Shown in pieces: positions 32,140 through 40,221 of a stretch of 64,000 nucleotides of DNA. The DNA is taken from positions 109,349 through 173,348 of the forward strand of contig NZ_JOEY01000018.1 of the NCBI RefSeq assembly GCF_000718165.1, given 5' to 3'. Source of the stretch: Streptomyces fulvoviolaceus (lineage in GTDB: Bacteria > Actinomycetota > Actinomycetes > Streptomycetales > Streptomycetaceae). The notes beneath the pieces are model-generated. The model had not been told where the DNA came from, ran no database searches, and saw only the letters and a list, made by a program, of their open reading frames with translations. Positions within the stretch are counted from its first letter, which is position 1; every line of letters begins with the position of its first letter. The translations under genes were made by a program, and so were the position numbers.

Positions 32140-33690
32140 ATGCGCCGCAGCACCACCCTCCGGCTCGCCGCCACCGCAGTCCTCGCCGGCCTGGCCGCGA
32201 CCGCGTGCGGCACCGGCTCGGCCGACGACCCCGCGAACGCCGGACAGACCAGCCAGGCGGCCGAGCCAGCCGCCATCGACAGCGGCGCCACCGTCGACGT
32301 ACGCCTCGTGCTGGAGCCGACCAGCCTCGACATCGCGTCCACGGCGGGCGCGGCGCTCGACCAGGTCCTGCTCGACAACATCTACCAGGGCCTGCTGACC
32401 CGCGACGAGGACAACAAGATCCGGCCGAGCCTGGCGACCAAGTACGAGGAGTCCTCCGACGGGCTCACCTACACCTTCCACCTCGCCGAGGACGCGACCT
32501 TCCACGACGGCACGAAGGTCACCGCCGCCGACGCGGTCTGGTCGTTGCAGCAGGTCACCGCCAAGGGCTCGAAGAACCCCGACGCGGCCGCGCTCGCCTC
32601 CGTGAAGAGTGTGTCCGCGTCCGACGACCACACCGTCGTCGTCAAGCTCAAGCACCGTGACACCGGCTTCACTTGGGGCCTGACCGGGCGAGCGGGCGTC
32701 GTCTTCGAGAAGGGCACCGACTTCTCCTCGCTCGCCGGCAAGGAGAACGGCACCGGGCCCTTCAAGCTCTCCGGCTGGAAGCGCGGTTCGTCCATCACTT
32801 TCGTGCGCAACGACGCCTACTGGGGCACGAAGGCGAAGGTCGCCAAGGTCGTCTTCCACTACATCAAGGACGACAACTCCGCCAACAACGCGCAGCAGAC
32901 CGGCCAGACCGACATCGAGACGGCGGCCCAGGCCGACCTGCTCCAGCCGTTCTCCGACAAGAGCAAGTACACGGTGCTGCGCGGAGACACCACCGACAAG
33001 TTCACCCTCGCGCTCAACAACGCCTCGGGCCCGACGAAGGACGTAAGGGTTCGGCGTGCCATCCGCCAGGCCATCGACAACGCGGGCCTCATCAAGACCC
33101 TCGGCGGCGCCGCGAAGGAGGTCGGCGGGCCCGTTCCGGCCACCGACCCCGGCTACGAGGACCTCACCTCGATCGACGCGTACGACCCCGACAGCGCCAA
33201 GAAGCTGCTCAAGCAGGCGGGTTACGGCGACGGCCTGAAGCTCACCGTCAAGATCCCCAACATCTACCCGACCGAGATCGGCGACTACCTTGCCTCCGAG
33301 CTCAAGCAGGTCGGCATCCAACTCACCGTCCGGCAGGTCGAGTTCCAGACCTGGCTCGACGCCGTCTACACCAAGCACGACTACCAGCTCAGCCTCGTCG
33401 ACCACGCCGAGGCCCGCGACCTCTACAACTTCGCCGACCCCGACTACTACTTCGGCTACGACAACGCCGACGTCCAGAAGTGGTACGGCGAGGCACAGAC
33501 CGCATCGAGCGACTCCCAGCGCGACGCGCTGCTGAAGAAGGCGGCCCGGCAGGTCTCCGAGGACGCCGCCGCGGACTGGCTGTTCGTCAGCCAGACCCTC
33601 ACCGTCGTCCGCAGCGGAGTCACCGGCGTGCCGCGCAACTTCACCAGCAACCGCTACTCCCTCGCGGATCTCGCCGTGGCGAAGAAGTGA
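32140..33690 (+). CDS. Peptide-type ABC transporter substrate-binding lipoprotein (family 5)
   Basis: A 516-residue binding protein of the DppA/OppA class. It has a signal with basic start and lipobox ending ATAC (Cys23), then VRLVLEPTSLDI, GLTYTFHLAEDATFHDGTKVTAADAVW (family signature spread over residues 115-140) and LADLAVAKK at the C-terminus. I placed the start at 32140 because AAGGAG lies upstream; a coupled ATG at 32107 would add 11 residues before the signal. With the following four genes it forms a complete Dpp-type importer. Related systems import dipeptides, nickel or glutathione; an organosulfur cargo is inferred. Confidence 0.9.
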   Translation: MRRSTTLRLAATAVLAGLAATACGTGSADDPANAGQTSQAAEPAAIDSGATVDVRLVLEPTSLDIASTAGAALDQVLLDNIYQGLLTRDEDNKIRPSLATKYEESSDGLTYTFHLAEDATFHDGTKVTAADAVWSLQQVTAKGSKNPDAAALASVKSVSASDDHTVVVKLKHRDTGFTWGLTGRAGVVFEKGTDFSSLAGKENGTGPFKLSGWKRGSSITFVRNDAYWGTKAKVAKVVFHYIKDDNSANNAQQTGQTDIETAAQADLLQPFSDKSKYTVLRGDTTDKFTLALNNASGPTKDVRVRRAIRQAIDNAGLIKTLGGAAKEVGGPVPATDPGYEDLTSIDAYDPDSAKKLLKQAGYGDGLKLTVKIPNIYPTEIGDYLASELKQVGIQLTVRQVEFQTWLDAVYTKHDYQLSLVDHAEARDLYNFADPDYYFGYDNADVQKWYGEAQTASSDSQRDALLKKAARQVSEDAAADWLFVSQTLTVVRSGVTGVPRNFTSNRYSLADLAVAKK

Positions 33691-33697
33691 GCCCGGC

Positions 33698-34648
33698 ATG
33701 ACGCTCTATCTGCTGCGCCGGGCCGGGCTCCTGGTGGTGTCCCTGCTCGCCGCCAGCGTGCTGATCTTCCTGGTGCTACGGCTCCTGCCCGGTGACGTCG
33801 CCCAGACGATCGGCGGCATCAGGGCCACCCCGGCCCAGGTCGCGGCCGTCCGCCACGACCTGGGCCTGGACCGGCCGTTGGCCGCGCAGTACGGCAGCTG
33901 GATCGGCGGAGTGGTGACCGGCGACTTCGGGCGGTCGGTGCTCGACGGCACGTCGGTGTCCGGACAGCTCGCCGAGAAGTTCGCGGTGACCGGTCCGCTG
34001 GCCGTGGGCGCCATCGTCCTCGCACTCGCCTTCGCCGTGCCGCTGGGCGTCCTGGCCGCCGTCCGCCGTGACTCCCGGCTGGGCAGTGCGGTCAACGCCC
34101 TCGGGCAGCTCGGGATCGCGCTGCCCACCCTGTGGGTCGGACTGCTGCTCGTCGTGGTGTTCGCGGTCCAGGTCCGCTGGCTGCCCGCGCAGGGGTTTCC
34201 CGTCGACGGCTGGGACGAGCCCGGCCAGGCTGTGAAGAGCCTCGTCCTGCCCTGGCTGACCCTGGCCCTCGCGGAGGGCGCCGTACTGCTGAGGTTCGTA
34301 CGGTCCGCCGTACTGGACGTCCTGCACCAGGACTGGCTGCGGACCGCCCGGGCGAAGGGCCGCACCCGCACGAGCGCACTGGTGCGGCACGGGCTGCGCA
34401 ACGCGGCCGTACCGGTCGTGTCGGTGCTCGGGCTGCAGATCGCCGCGCTGATCGCGGGCGCGGTCGTCGTGGAGCAGGTGTTCGTGCTGCCCGGCGTCGG
34501 CCAGATGCTGATCACGGACGTCGGCAACCGGGACCTGGACAAGGTGCAGGGCGAGATCCTGCTGCTCACGGGTGCGGTGCTGGTCATCGGGTTCCTCGTC
34601 GACCTCGCACACCGGCTGATCGATCCCCGGCTGCGGAGCGCGGTATGA
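33698..34648 (+). CDS. Peptide-type ABC transporter permease (DppB-like)
   Basis: A 316-residue permease. It starts MTLYLLRRAGLLVVSLLAASVLIFLVLRLLPGD in the usual DppB manner (first helix followed by the LPGD motif), has about six membrane helices, and the EAA loop LHQDWLRTARAKGRTRTSALVRHGLRNA with the conserved ARAKG core. It starts seven bases after the lipoprotein stop and overlaps the next permease by four bases. Confidence 0.93.
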   Translation: MTLYLLRRAGLLVVSLLAASVLIFLVLRLLPGDVAQTIGGIRATPAQVAAVRHDLGLDRPLAAQYGSWIGGVVTGDFGRSVLDGTSVSGQLAEKFAVTGPLAVGAIVLALAFAVPLGVLAAVRRDSRLGSAVNALGQLGIALPTLWVGLLLVVVFAVQVRWLPAQGFPVDGWDEPGQAVKSLVLPWLTLALAEGAVLLRFVRSAVLDVLHQDWLRTARAKGRTRTSALVRHGLRNAAVPVVSVLGLQIAALIAGAVVVEQVFVLPGVGQMLITDVGNRDLDKVQGEILLLTGAVLVIGFLVDLAHRLIDPRLRSAV

Positions 34649-35499
34649 AGTTCTCTCGTGCCGTCCGGGCACTGCTCAGGAGCCGCAGCGGCTTCGCCGG
34701 CTCCGTCCTCGTCGGCCTCCTCGTGCTGTCCGCCCTGGTCTCCCTCGTCTGGACGCCGTACGACCCCACGCTCGCGCGTCCGCAGGACAGCTGGCTGCTG
34801 CCGTTCTCCGGCGGTCACGTCCTCGGCACGGACCGGCTGGGCCGGGACGAGCTCAGCCAGTTGCTCACCGGAGCCCGCAGCACCTTGTCGACCGCCCTGC
34901 TCGCGGCGGCGATCGCTGCGGCCGTCGGGCTCGCCCTGGCGTTCGCGGCAGTCCTCACGCCGCGCCGACTCGGTGCCGTGGTGGTCCAGTTGACGGACGT
35001 ACTGATCGCGTTCCCCGTCCTGCTGATCGCGATGATCCTCACCGCGGTCCACGGCGGTTCCACCTGGACCGTGGTCACCGCGATCGGCGTCGGAGCGGGC
35101 GTCAACCTCGCCCGGGTGGCCCGTGCAGAGGCGGGCCGGGTGTTGGGTACGGACTACGTGCTCGCCGCCCACGCCGCGGGATCGGGCACCTGGCGCACCG
35201 TACGCAAGCACCTGTTGCCGAACATCGCGCCCACGCTCATCGTGCAGCTCTCACTCGTGCTGTCCGTGGCGGTGCTCGCCGAGGCGGCCCTGTCCTATCT
35301 CGGGTTCGGCACTCCGGCGCCCGCGGTCTCCTGGGGCCGCATGCTGCAGGAGCAGCAGCAGTACGTCACTGCGCGCCCGCTTCTCGTCATCTGGCCGGGC
35401 CTCGCCGTCGCCGCCTCCGTCCTCGGCTTCAACCTGCTCGGCGACGGTCTGCGCGAGGCCACGGATGCGCGTCTGCGGGTGCGGGAGGTGGCGGCGTGA
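34645..35499 (+). CDS. Peptide-type ABC transporter permease (DppC-like)
   Basis: A 284-residue partner permease. It has a short cytoplasmic N-terminus, the first helix SVLVGLLVLSALVSLVW, the periplasmic loop GGHVLGTDRLGRDELSQLL that marks DppC proteins, and the coupling loop YVLAAHAAGSGTWRTVRKHLLPN. ATG overlaps the previous stop, and the next ATPase starts with a GTG overlapping its TGA. Confidence 0.93.
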   Translation: MKFSRAVRALLRSRSGFAGSVLVGLLVLSALVSLVWTPYDPTLARPQDSWLLPFSGGHVLGTDRLGRDELSQLLTGARSTLSTALLAAAIAAAVGLALAFAAVLTPRRLGAVVVQLTDVLIAFPVLLIAMILTAVHGGSTWTVVTAIGVGAGVNLARVARAEAGRVLGTDYVLAAHAAGSGTWRTVRKHLLPNIAPTLIVQLSLVLSVAVLAEAALSYLGFGTPAPAVSWGRMLQEQQQYVTARPLLVIWPGLAVAASVLGFNLLGDGLREATDARLRVREVAA

Positions 35500-36284
35500 G
35501 CCTGTTGAAGATCACCGACCTCAGCGTGCGGATCGGCGGTACGACCGTGGTCGACGAGGTCGGCCTGGCGCTCGACCCCGGTGAACGGCTCGCGCTGATC
35601 GGCGAGTCCGGCTCGGGGAAGTCGCTCACCGCCCTCGCCGTCATGGGACTGCTCCCGGGCGGCGCCGAGGTCACCGGCAGCATCCGGCTCGGCGGGCAGG
35701 AACTGCTCGGCCTCGGAGACCGGGAGCTGTCCCGGCTGCGCGGCGAGCGCATGGCCATGGTGTTCCAGGAGCCGATGAGTGCGCTCAACCCGCTGATGCG
35801 CATCGGCAAGCAGCTCGCCGAACCCCTGCGGCTGCACCGCGGGTTGAACCGCCGCCAAGCGTCGACCGCCGCCGTCGAACTCGCCGCACAGGTCGGACTG
35901 CCCGACCCCGAACTCATCGTCCGCTCCTGGCCGCACCAGCTCTCCGGCGGCCAACGGCAGCGCGTCGGCCTGGCCATGGCGCTGGCCACCCGCCCGGCAC
36001 TGCTCATCGCCGACGAACCCACCACCGCCCTCGACGTCACGGTCCAGGCCGACATGCTCCGGCTCCTGGACGACCTCGTCCAACAGCACGGCACCGCACT
36101 GCTGTTCATCAGCCACGACCTCGCCGTGGTGGCCCAGCTGTGTCAACGAGCCGCCGTACTCAAGGACGGGCGGCTCGTCGAGGAGGGCACGACCGACACG
36201 CTCGTACGAACACCCCAACACCCGTATACGCAAAGGCTCGTGGAGGCCGCCCGCGCGACGGGCTCCGAGGAGGTGGCCCGATGA
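35496..36284 (+). CDS. Peptide-type ABC transporter ATPase (DppD-like)
   Basis: A 262-residue ATPase: Walker A GESGSGKS, Q-loop VFQEPMSALNP, signature QLSGGQRQRVGLAMAL, Walker B LLIADEPTTALD, switch FISHDLAVV, and the family C-terminal HPYTQRL that follows the ATPase core. It is somewhat shorter than many DppD proteins because it lacks an iron-sulfur-like C-terminal tail. GTG start, coupled at both ends. Confidence 0.93.
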   Translation: MSLLKITDLSVRIGGTTVVDEVGLALDPGERLALIGESGSGKSLTALAVMGLLPGGAEVTGSIRLGGQELLGLGDRELSRLRGERMAMVFQEPMSALNPLMRIGKQLAEPLRLHRGLNRRQASTAAVELAAQVGLPDPELIVRSWPHQLSGGQRQRVGLAMALATRPALLIADEPTTALDVTVQADMLRLLDDLVQQHGTALLFISHDLAVVAQLCQRAAVLKDGRLVEEGTTDTLVRTPQHPYTQRLVEAARATGSEEVAR

Positions 36285-37066
36285 CGTCGCTGCTCAGGGC
36301 GGATGGACTCAGCCGCAGCTTCCGGCTGCCCCGCACCTCGCTGTTCGCACCGGCCGTCCACCGCGACGCCGTACGGGACGTGTCCCTGGACCTGAAGGAA
36401 GGCGCCGGGTTGGGGATAGTAGGGGAGTCCGGCTCCGGGAAGTCGACGTTGGCCCGGCTCCTGCTCGCCCTGGACCGGCCCGACTCCGGGACGGTGCACT
36501 ACCGGGACCGGGAGGTACGGCCGGGCGCGCCCCGCAAGCTGACCTGGTTCCGGCGCGAGGTCCAGGTCGTCCTGCAGGACCCGATGGGCTCCCTCGACCC
36601 GCGCGCCACCGTCCGCGACATCGTCGCCGAGCCGCTGGAGTGCCTGCGGCTGCCCGGCGACCACGACGACCGGGTGGACGAACTGCTGCGCTCCGTCGGC
36701 CTGGACCCGTCCGTGCGCGGCCGGTACCCGCACGAGTTCTCCGGCGGGCAGCGGCAGCGCATCGCCATCGCACGCGCCCTCGCCCCCGGACCCAAGGTCC
36801 TCGTCGGCGACGAACCGCTCAGCGCCCTCGACGTGTCGGTGCGCGCCCAGATCCTCGCCCTGCTGAACGACCTCACCGAGGCGTACGGCCTGACGCTGCT
36901 GCTCGTCTCGCACGACATCGGTGTCGTCCGCCATCTGTGTACCGACGTGCTGGTGATGAAGGACGGCCTCGCCGTCGAACAGGGCCCGGCCGCCTCTGTC
37001 CTGGCCGACCCCCAACACCCGTACACACGCCGCTTGTTGGCCGCCGTACCCCGGCTGCCCGCATGA
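36281..37066 (+). CDS. Peptide-type ABC transporter ATPase (DppF-like)
   Basis: A 261-residue second ATPase: an N-terminal segment typical of DppF (LSRSFRLPRTSLF, RDAVRDVSLDL), Walker A GESGSGKST, VLQDPMGSLDPRATV, signature EFSGGQRQRIAIARAL, Walker B VLVGDEPLSALD and HPYTRRLLAAVP at the end. It completes the importer. Its ATG overlaps the DppD stop. Confidence 0.93.
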   Translation: MTSLLRADGLSRSFRLPRTSLFAPAVHRDAVRDVSLDLKEGAGLGIVGESGSGKSTLARLLLALDRPDSGTVHYRDREVRPGAPRKLTWFRREVQVVLQDPMGSLDPRATVRDIVAEPLECLRLPGDHDDRVDELLRSVGLDPSVRGRYPHEFSGGQRQRIAIARALAPGPKVLVGDEPLSALDVSVRAQILALLNDLTEAYGLTLLLVSHDIGVVRHLCTDVLVMKDGLAVEQGPAASVLADPQHPYTRRLLAAVPRLPA

Positions 37067-37079
37067 CCGGGAGGACCGC

Positions 37080-38117
37080 ATGACCACAGACCCCGCACGC
37101 CGGCTCGGCCTGGGAGCCCTCGTCCACGGCTCCGGCGGACAGCTCGACTTCGCCTTCCATGCCGACCTTGCCCGTACTCTCGAACGCGGCCGGTTCGACG
37201 CACTGTTCGTCGCCGACGCCGACGCCGACGCCGTCACGGCCCAGGAGCACGAGCACTCCAGCACGGAGCACTTCAGCACGGAGTACTCCCGCACGGAGCC
37301 CTCCCGTACCGAGCGCTTCGAACCGCTGACGTTGCTGGCCGCGCTGTCTCTGGTGACCGAGCGCATCGGCCTGGCGGCGACGGCGGCCACGACCTACAAC
37401 CACCCGTTCCACATCGCCCGGAAGTTCGCGTCCCTGGACCACATCTCGGGCGGCCGGGCCGGCTGGAACATCGTCATCTCCGAACACGAACTGCTCCACC
37501 GCCAGTCCGACGAGTTCGTCCAGGTGGTCAAGGCCCTCTGGGACAGCTTCGACGACGACGCGGTCGTACGGGACAAGGAGTCCGGCCGCTACTACGACCC
37601 GGCCGGGCTGCACACACCGCACCACCGCGGCGAGCACTTCACCGTGCGGGGGCCGCTGAACATCTCCCGTCCGCCCCAGGGGCACCCGGTGATCTTCCAG
37701 GCCGGATCCTCCGAGACGGGACGGGAGTTCGCCGTCCGGCACGGGGAGGTCGTGTTCGTCGAGGAACAGGAGCTGGGCGCCGCCCAGGACTTCTACGCCG
37801 ACATCAAGGCCCGTGCCGCCGGACAGGGCCGTGACCCCGCCCATGTCCTGGTCTGGCCGAGGCTCACCCCGTACGGCTCGCCCGAGCGGATCGCCGACCA
37901 CATCGAGACCTGGTTCCACGCACGGGCGGCAGACGGCTTCCACCTCGCCTTCCTCGAACTCCCCGGTTCCGCGGAGGAGTTCGTGGACCACGTCGTGCCG
38001 CTCCTCCAGCGGCGCGGCCTGCTGCGCACCGAGTACGAGGGCACCACCCTGCGCGAGAACCTCGGACTGCCGCGTCCCGCCGTCCGTGCACGACACCTCC
38101 AGGAGACCGGCCGATGA
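37080..38117 (+). CDS. FMN-dependent monooxygenase (NtaA/SnaA/DszA type), internally shortened
   Basis: A 345-residue bacterial-luciferase-family protein. The family is clear from LGALVHGSGG, NHPFHIARKFASLDHISGGRAGWNIV, GEHFTVRGPLNISRPPQGHPVIFQAGSSETGREFA and the C-terminal GTTLRENLGLPRP. Relatives are about 430-450 residues. Here the block that normally lies between the VLPxLxxxVG segment and the GTPEQIADHIEEWF segment is missing (about 85 residues, junction near base 37868). A loop near residue 60 carries four five-residue repeats (STEHF, STEYS, RTEPS, RTERF) encoded by 15-bp units. Relatives open C-S bonds or oxidise amines with reduced FMN. It starts with GGGAGG upstream and overlaps the next gene by four bases. 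It may work as a heteromer with that gene product. Confidence 0.88.
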   Translation: MTTDPARRLGLGALVHGSGGQLDFAFHADLARTLERGRFDALFVADADADAVTAQEHEHSSTEHFSTEYSRTEPSRTERFEPLTLLAALSLVTERIGLAATAATTYNHPFHIARKFASLDHISGGRAGWNIVISEHELLHRQSDEFVQVVKALWDSFDDDAVVRDKESGRYYDPAGLHTPHHRGEHFTVRGPLNISRPPQGHPVIFQAGSSETGREFAVRHGEVVFVEEQELGAAQDFYADIKARAAGQGRDPAHVLVWPRLTPYGSPERIADHIETWFHARAADGFHLAFLELPGSAEEFVDHVVPLLQRRGLLRTEYEGTTLRENLGLPRPAVRARHLQETGR

Positions 38118-39403
38118 GCCGCCGTACCGACCGAAGCCGCCATACCGACCGAAGCCGAAGGACCGACCAGCTCCACCTCAACGCCTTCCTCAAACCGCCG
38201 GGGGAGTACCTGGCCGCCTGGCGGCACCCGGACACCGCGGCGGACGCCGGCGTGAACATCCGGGAGGTCCTCTCCTTCGCCCGGACCGCCGAACAGGCCG
38301 CCTTCGACGCGGTGTTCCTCGCCGACCTCGTCGGTGTGCCGTTCGCGAGCGAGGACGTCCTCAGCAGGGTCAGCGTCGTCAACGACTCCTTCGAACCGAC
38401 GACCCTGCTGGCCGCGCTCGCCGCCAGAACCTCCCGGATCGGCCTGATCGCCACCGCGTCGACCAGCTACAACGAGCCTTACCAGGTGGCCCGTACCTTC
38501 GCCTCGATCGACCACATCTCCGGCGGGCGCGCCGGCTGGAACGTGGTGACCTCCCTCAACGACGGCGAGGCCCAGAACTTCGGCCTCGACGCCCACCTCG
38601 ACCACGCCACGCGCTACGACCGCGCCGAGAAGTTCTACGACACGGTGACGGGGCTGTGGGACTCCTCCGACATCGCCCCGCCTCCGCAGGGCCACCCGGT
38701 CATCGTGCAGGCCGGTGCCTCCGAGGCGGGCAAGAACCTCGCCTCCCGCATCGCCGACGTGATCTTCTCCGGCATCAGGGACCTGGCCAAGGCGCAGGAG
38801 TTCTACGCCGAGATCAAGGAGCGCACCGCCGCCCACGGCCGCGACCCCGACCACCTCAAGGTGCTCCCGGCCCTGTCCGTCATCACCGCCCCCACCGAGG
38901 CCGAGGCCCGCGACAAACTGGCCCGGCTCACCGAACTCCTGCCCCCGCAGGTGGCGTTGGCCGATCTGTCGTACTGGCTCGGCGGCTTCGACCTCAGCCC
39001 GTACCCGCTGGACGGCCCTCTCCCCGAACTCCCGGTCTCCAACCAGTCGCACACCGCCCAGCAGCAGATCTACGAGGACGCCCGCCGCGACAACCTCACC
39101 ATCCGCGACCTCGTCCGGCGCGTCGCCGACGACGACCGCACCATCACCGGCACGCCGCAGCAGATCGCCGACCACATCGAGGAGTGGTTCCACGGCCGCG
39201 CCGCGGACGGCTTCAACGTCGTCTTCCCGTATCTGCCGGGCACCTTGGACGACTTCGCCGAGCTGGTGATCCCCGAGCTGCGCCGCCGCGGCCTGTTCCG
39301 CACGCACTACACGGGCAGCACGCTGCGCGAACACCTGGGCCTGCCAGGACCTTCAGTCGCTCCTGGCCACGTACCCGCACCGTACAAGGAGGAGACGTCA
39401 TGA
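38114..39403 (+). CDS. FMN-dependent monooxygenase (NtaA/SnaA/DszA type), second copy
   Basis: A 429-residue paralogue of the preceding protein. It contains ASTSYNEPYQVARTFASIDHISGGRAGWNVVTS, GHPVIVQAGASEAGKNLASR, the C-proximal block that the first copy lacks (ITAPTEAEARDKL to GTPQQIADHIEEWF) and STLREHLGLPGP. In turn it lacks the about 40-residue block VRDKxSGRYYDP...GEHFTVRGPLN that the first copy has; the text jumps from GLWDSS to PPPQGHPVI (bases about 38655-38690). The N-terminus has an 18-bp repeat encoding RRTDRS and RHTDRS. Reduced FMN must be supplied by a reductase encoded elsewhere. Start overlaps the previous stop. Confidence 0.9.
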   Translation: MSRRTDRSRHTDRSRRTDQLHLNAFLKPPGEYLAAWRHPDTAADAGVNIREVLSFARTAEQAAFDAVFLADLVGVPFASEDVLSRVSVVNDSFEPTTLLAALAARTSRIGLIATASTSYNEPYQVARTFASIDHISGGRAGWNVVTSLNDGEAQNFGLDAHLDHATRYDRAEKFYDTVTGLWDSSDIAPPPQGHPVIVQAGASEAGKNLASRIADVIFSGIRDLAKAQEFYAEIKERTAAHGRDPDHLKVLPALSVITAPTEAEARDKLARLTELLPPQVALADLSYWLGGFDLSPYPLDGPLPELPVSNQSHTAQQQIYEDARRDNLTIRDLVRRVADDDRTITGTPQQIADHIEEWFHGRAADGFNVVFPYLPGTLDDFAELVIPELRRRGLFRTHYTGSTLREHLGLPGPSVAPGHVPAPYKEETS

Positions 39404-40221
39404 CCACTGTCGCCAGTCTCGAGATCCTCAGGGCAGGCCCGCGCTTCGGCGCCGAGATCACCGGCGTCGACCTGTCGGCCCCCGTGGACGAGGCGACCGC
39501 CGACGAACTGCGGCGGGCGTTCCGGGAGCACAAGGTCCTGGTGTTCCGGGGCCAGCACCTGACGCCCGATCAGCACGTAGCCGCCGTACGCGTTTTCGCC
39601 GAGCCCTTCGACCATCCGACCGCCGTGAAGGACCCGTCGAACCCGCTGGTCTACCCGTACAACGTGCGGCAGACCGGCAAGGCCTCCACCTGGCACATCG
39701 GCGGGCTGTGGCGCGACCCCGTGTTCGCGATCGAGTCCCTGACGTACGAGGTGGTGCCCGAGCTGGGCGGCCACACCCTGTGGGCGGACCTCCAGGCGGC
39801 GTACGACGACCTGTCCGAGCCGTTCAAGGCGCTGCTCGAAACGGTGAGCGCGGTCTACGACGGCAACGCCGAGAACTACGCGCAGGGCAGCAGGAAGACC
39901 GCCACCGGCACGACCACCGAGCACCCGGTCGTCCTGACGCACCCGACCACCGGCCGCAAGGGACTCTTCATCAGCACCTCGGCGACCGGCCTCACGGGCG
40001 TGACCCCGGCGGAGAGCAAGGTGCTGCTCGACCATCTGCTCCGGCATGCCTCGTCGCCGAACTACACGATCCGCTTCGGCTGGCGGCCCGGCGACTTCGT
40101 CCTCTGGGACAACCGCGCCACCTGGCACTACGCCGTGGACGACTACGGCGACGGGGCGCGCGTCTACCGCAAGGTGATCGGAGTGGAGCCGGAGGCGGCC
40201 GTCACCGAGCGGCACGCCTGA
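39400..40221 (+). CDS. TauD/TfdA-family protein with Gly in place of the iron-binding Asp
   Basis: A 273-residue homologue of taurine dioxygenase. The family is clear from GAEITGVDLS at the start, FRGQHLTPDQHV, GGHTLWADLQAAYDDLS and the late FVLWDNRATWHYAVDDY with the distal His243 and a following Arg. The iron triad normally starts H-x-D, as in WHTDVTF. Here it reads WHIGGLW: His99 is kept and residue 101 is Gly (bases 39700-39702). Loss of this carboxylate is seen in iron/2-oxoglutarate halogenases, where a halide takes the open site, and also in inactive relatives. AAGGAGGA precedes the ATG, and the start overlaps the stop of the monooxygenase gene. In a sulfur operon a sulfonate dioxygenase would be expected, which makes the change notable. 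Confidence 0.9.
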   Translation: MTTVASLEILRAGPRFGAEITGVDLSAPVDEATADELRRAFREHKVLVFRGQHLTPDQHVAAVRVFAEPFDHPTAVKDPSNPLVYPYNVRQTGKASTWHIGGLWRDPVFAIESLTYEVVPELGGHTLWADLQAAYDDLSEPFKALLETVSAVYDGNAENYAQGSRKTATGTTTEHPVVLTHPTTGRKGLFISTSATGLTGVTPAESKVLLDHLLRHASSPNYTIRFGWRPGDFVLWDNRATWHYAVDDYGDGARVYRKVIGVEPEAAVTERHA

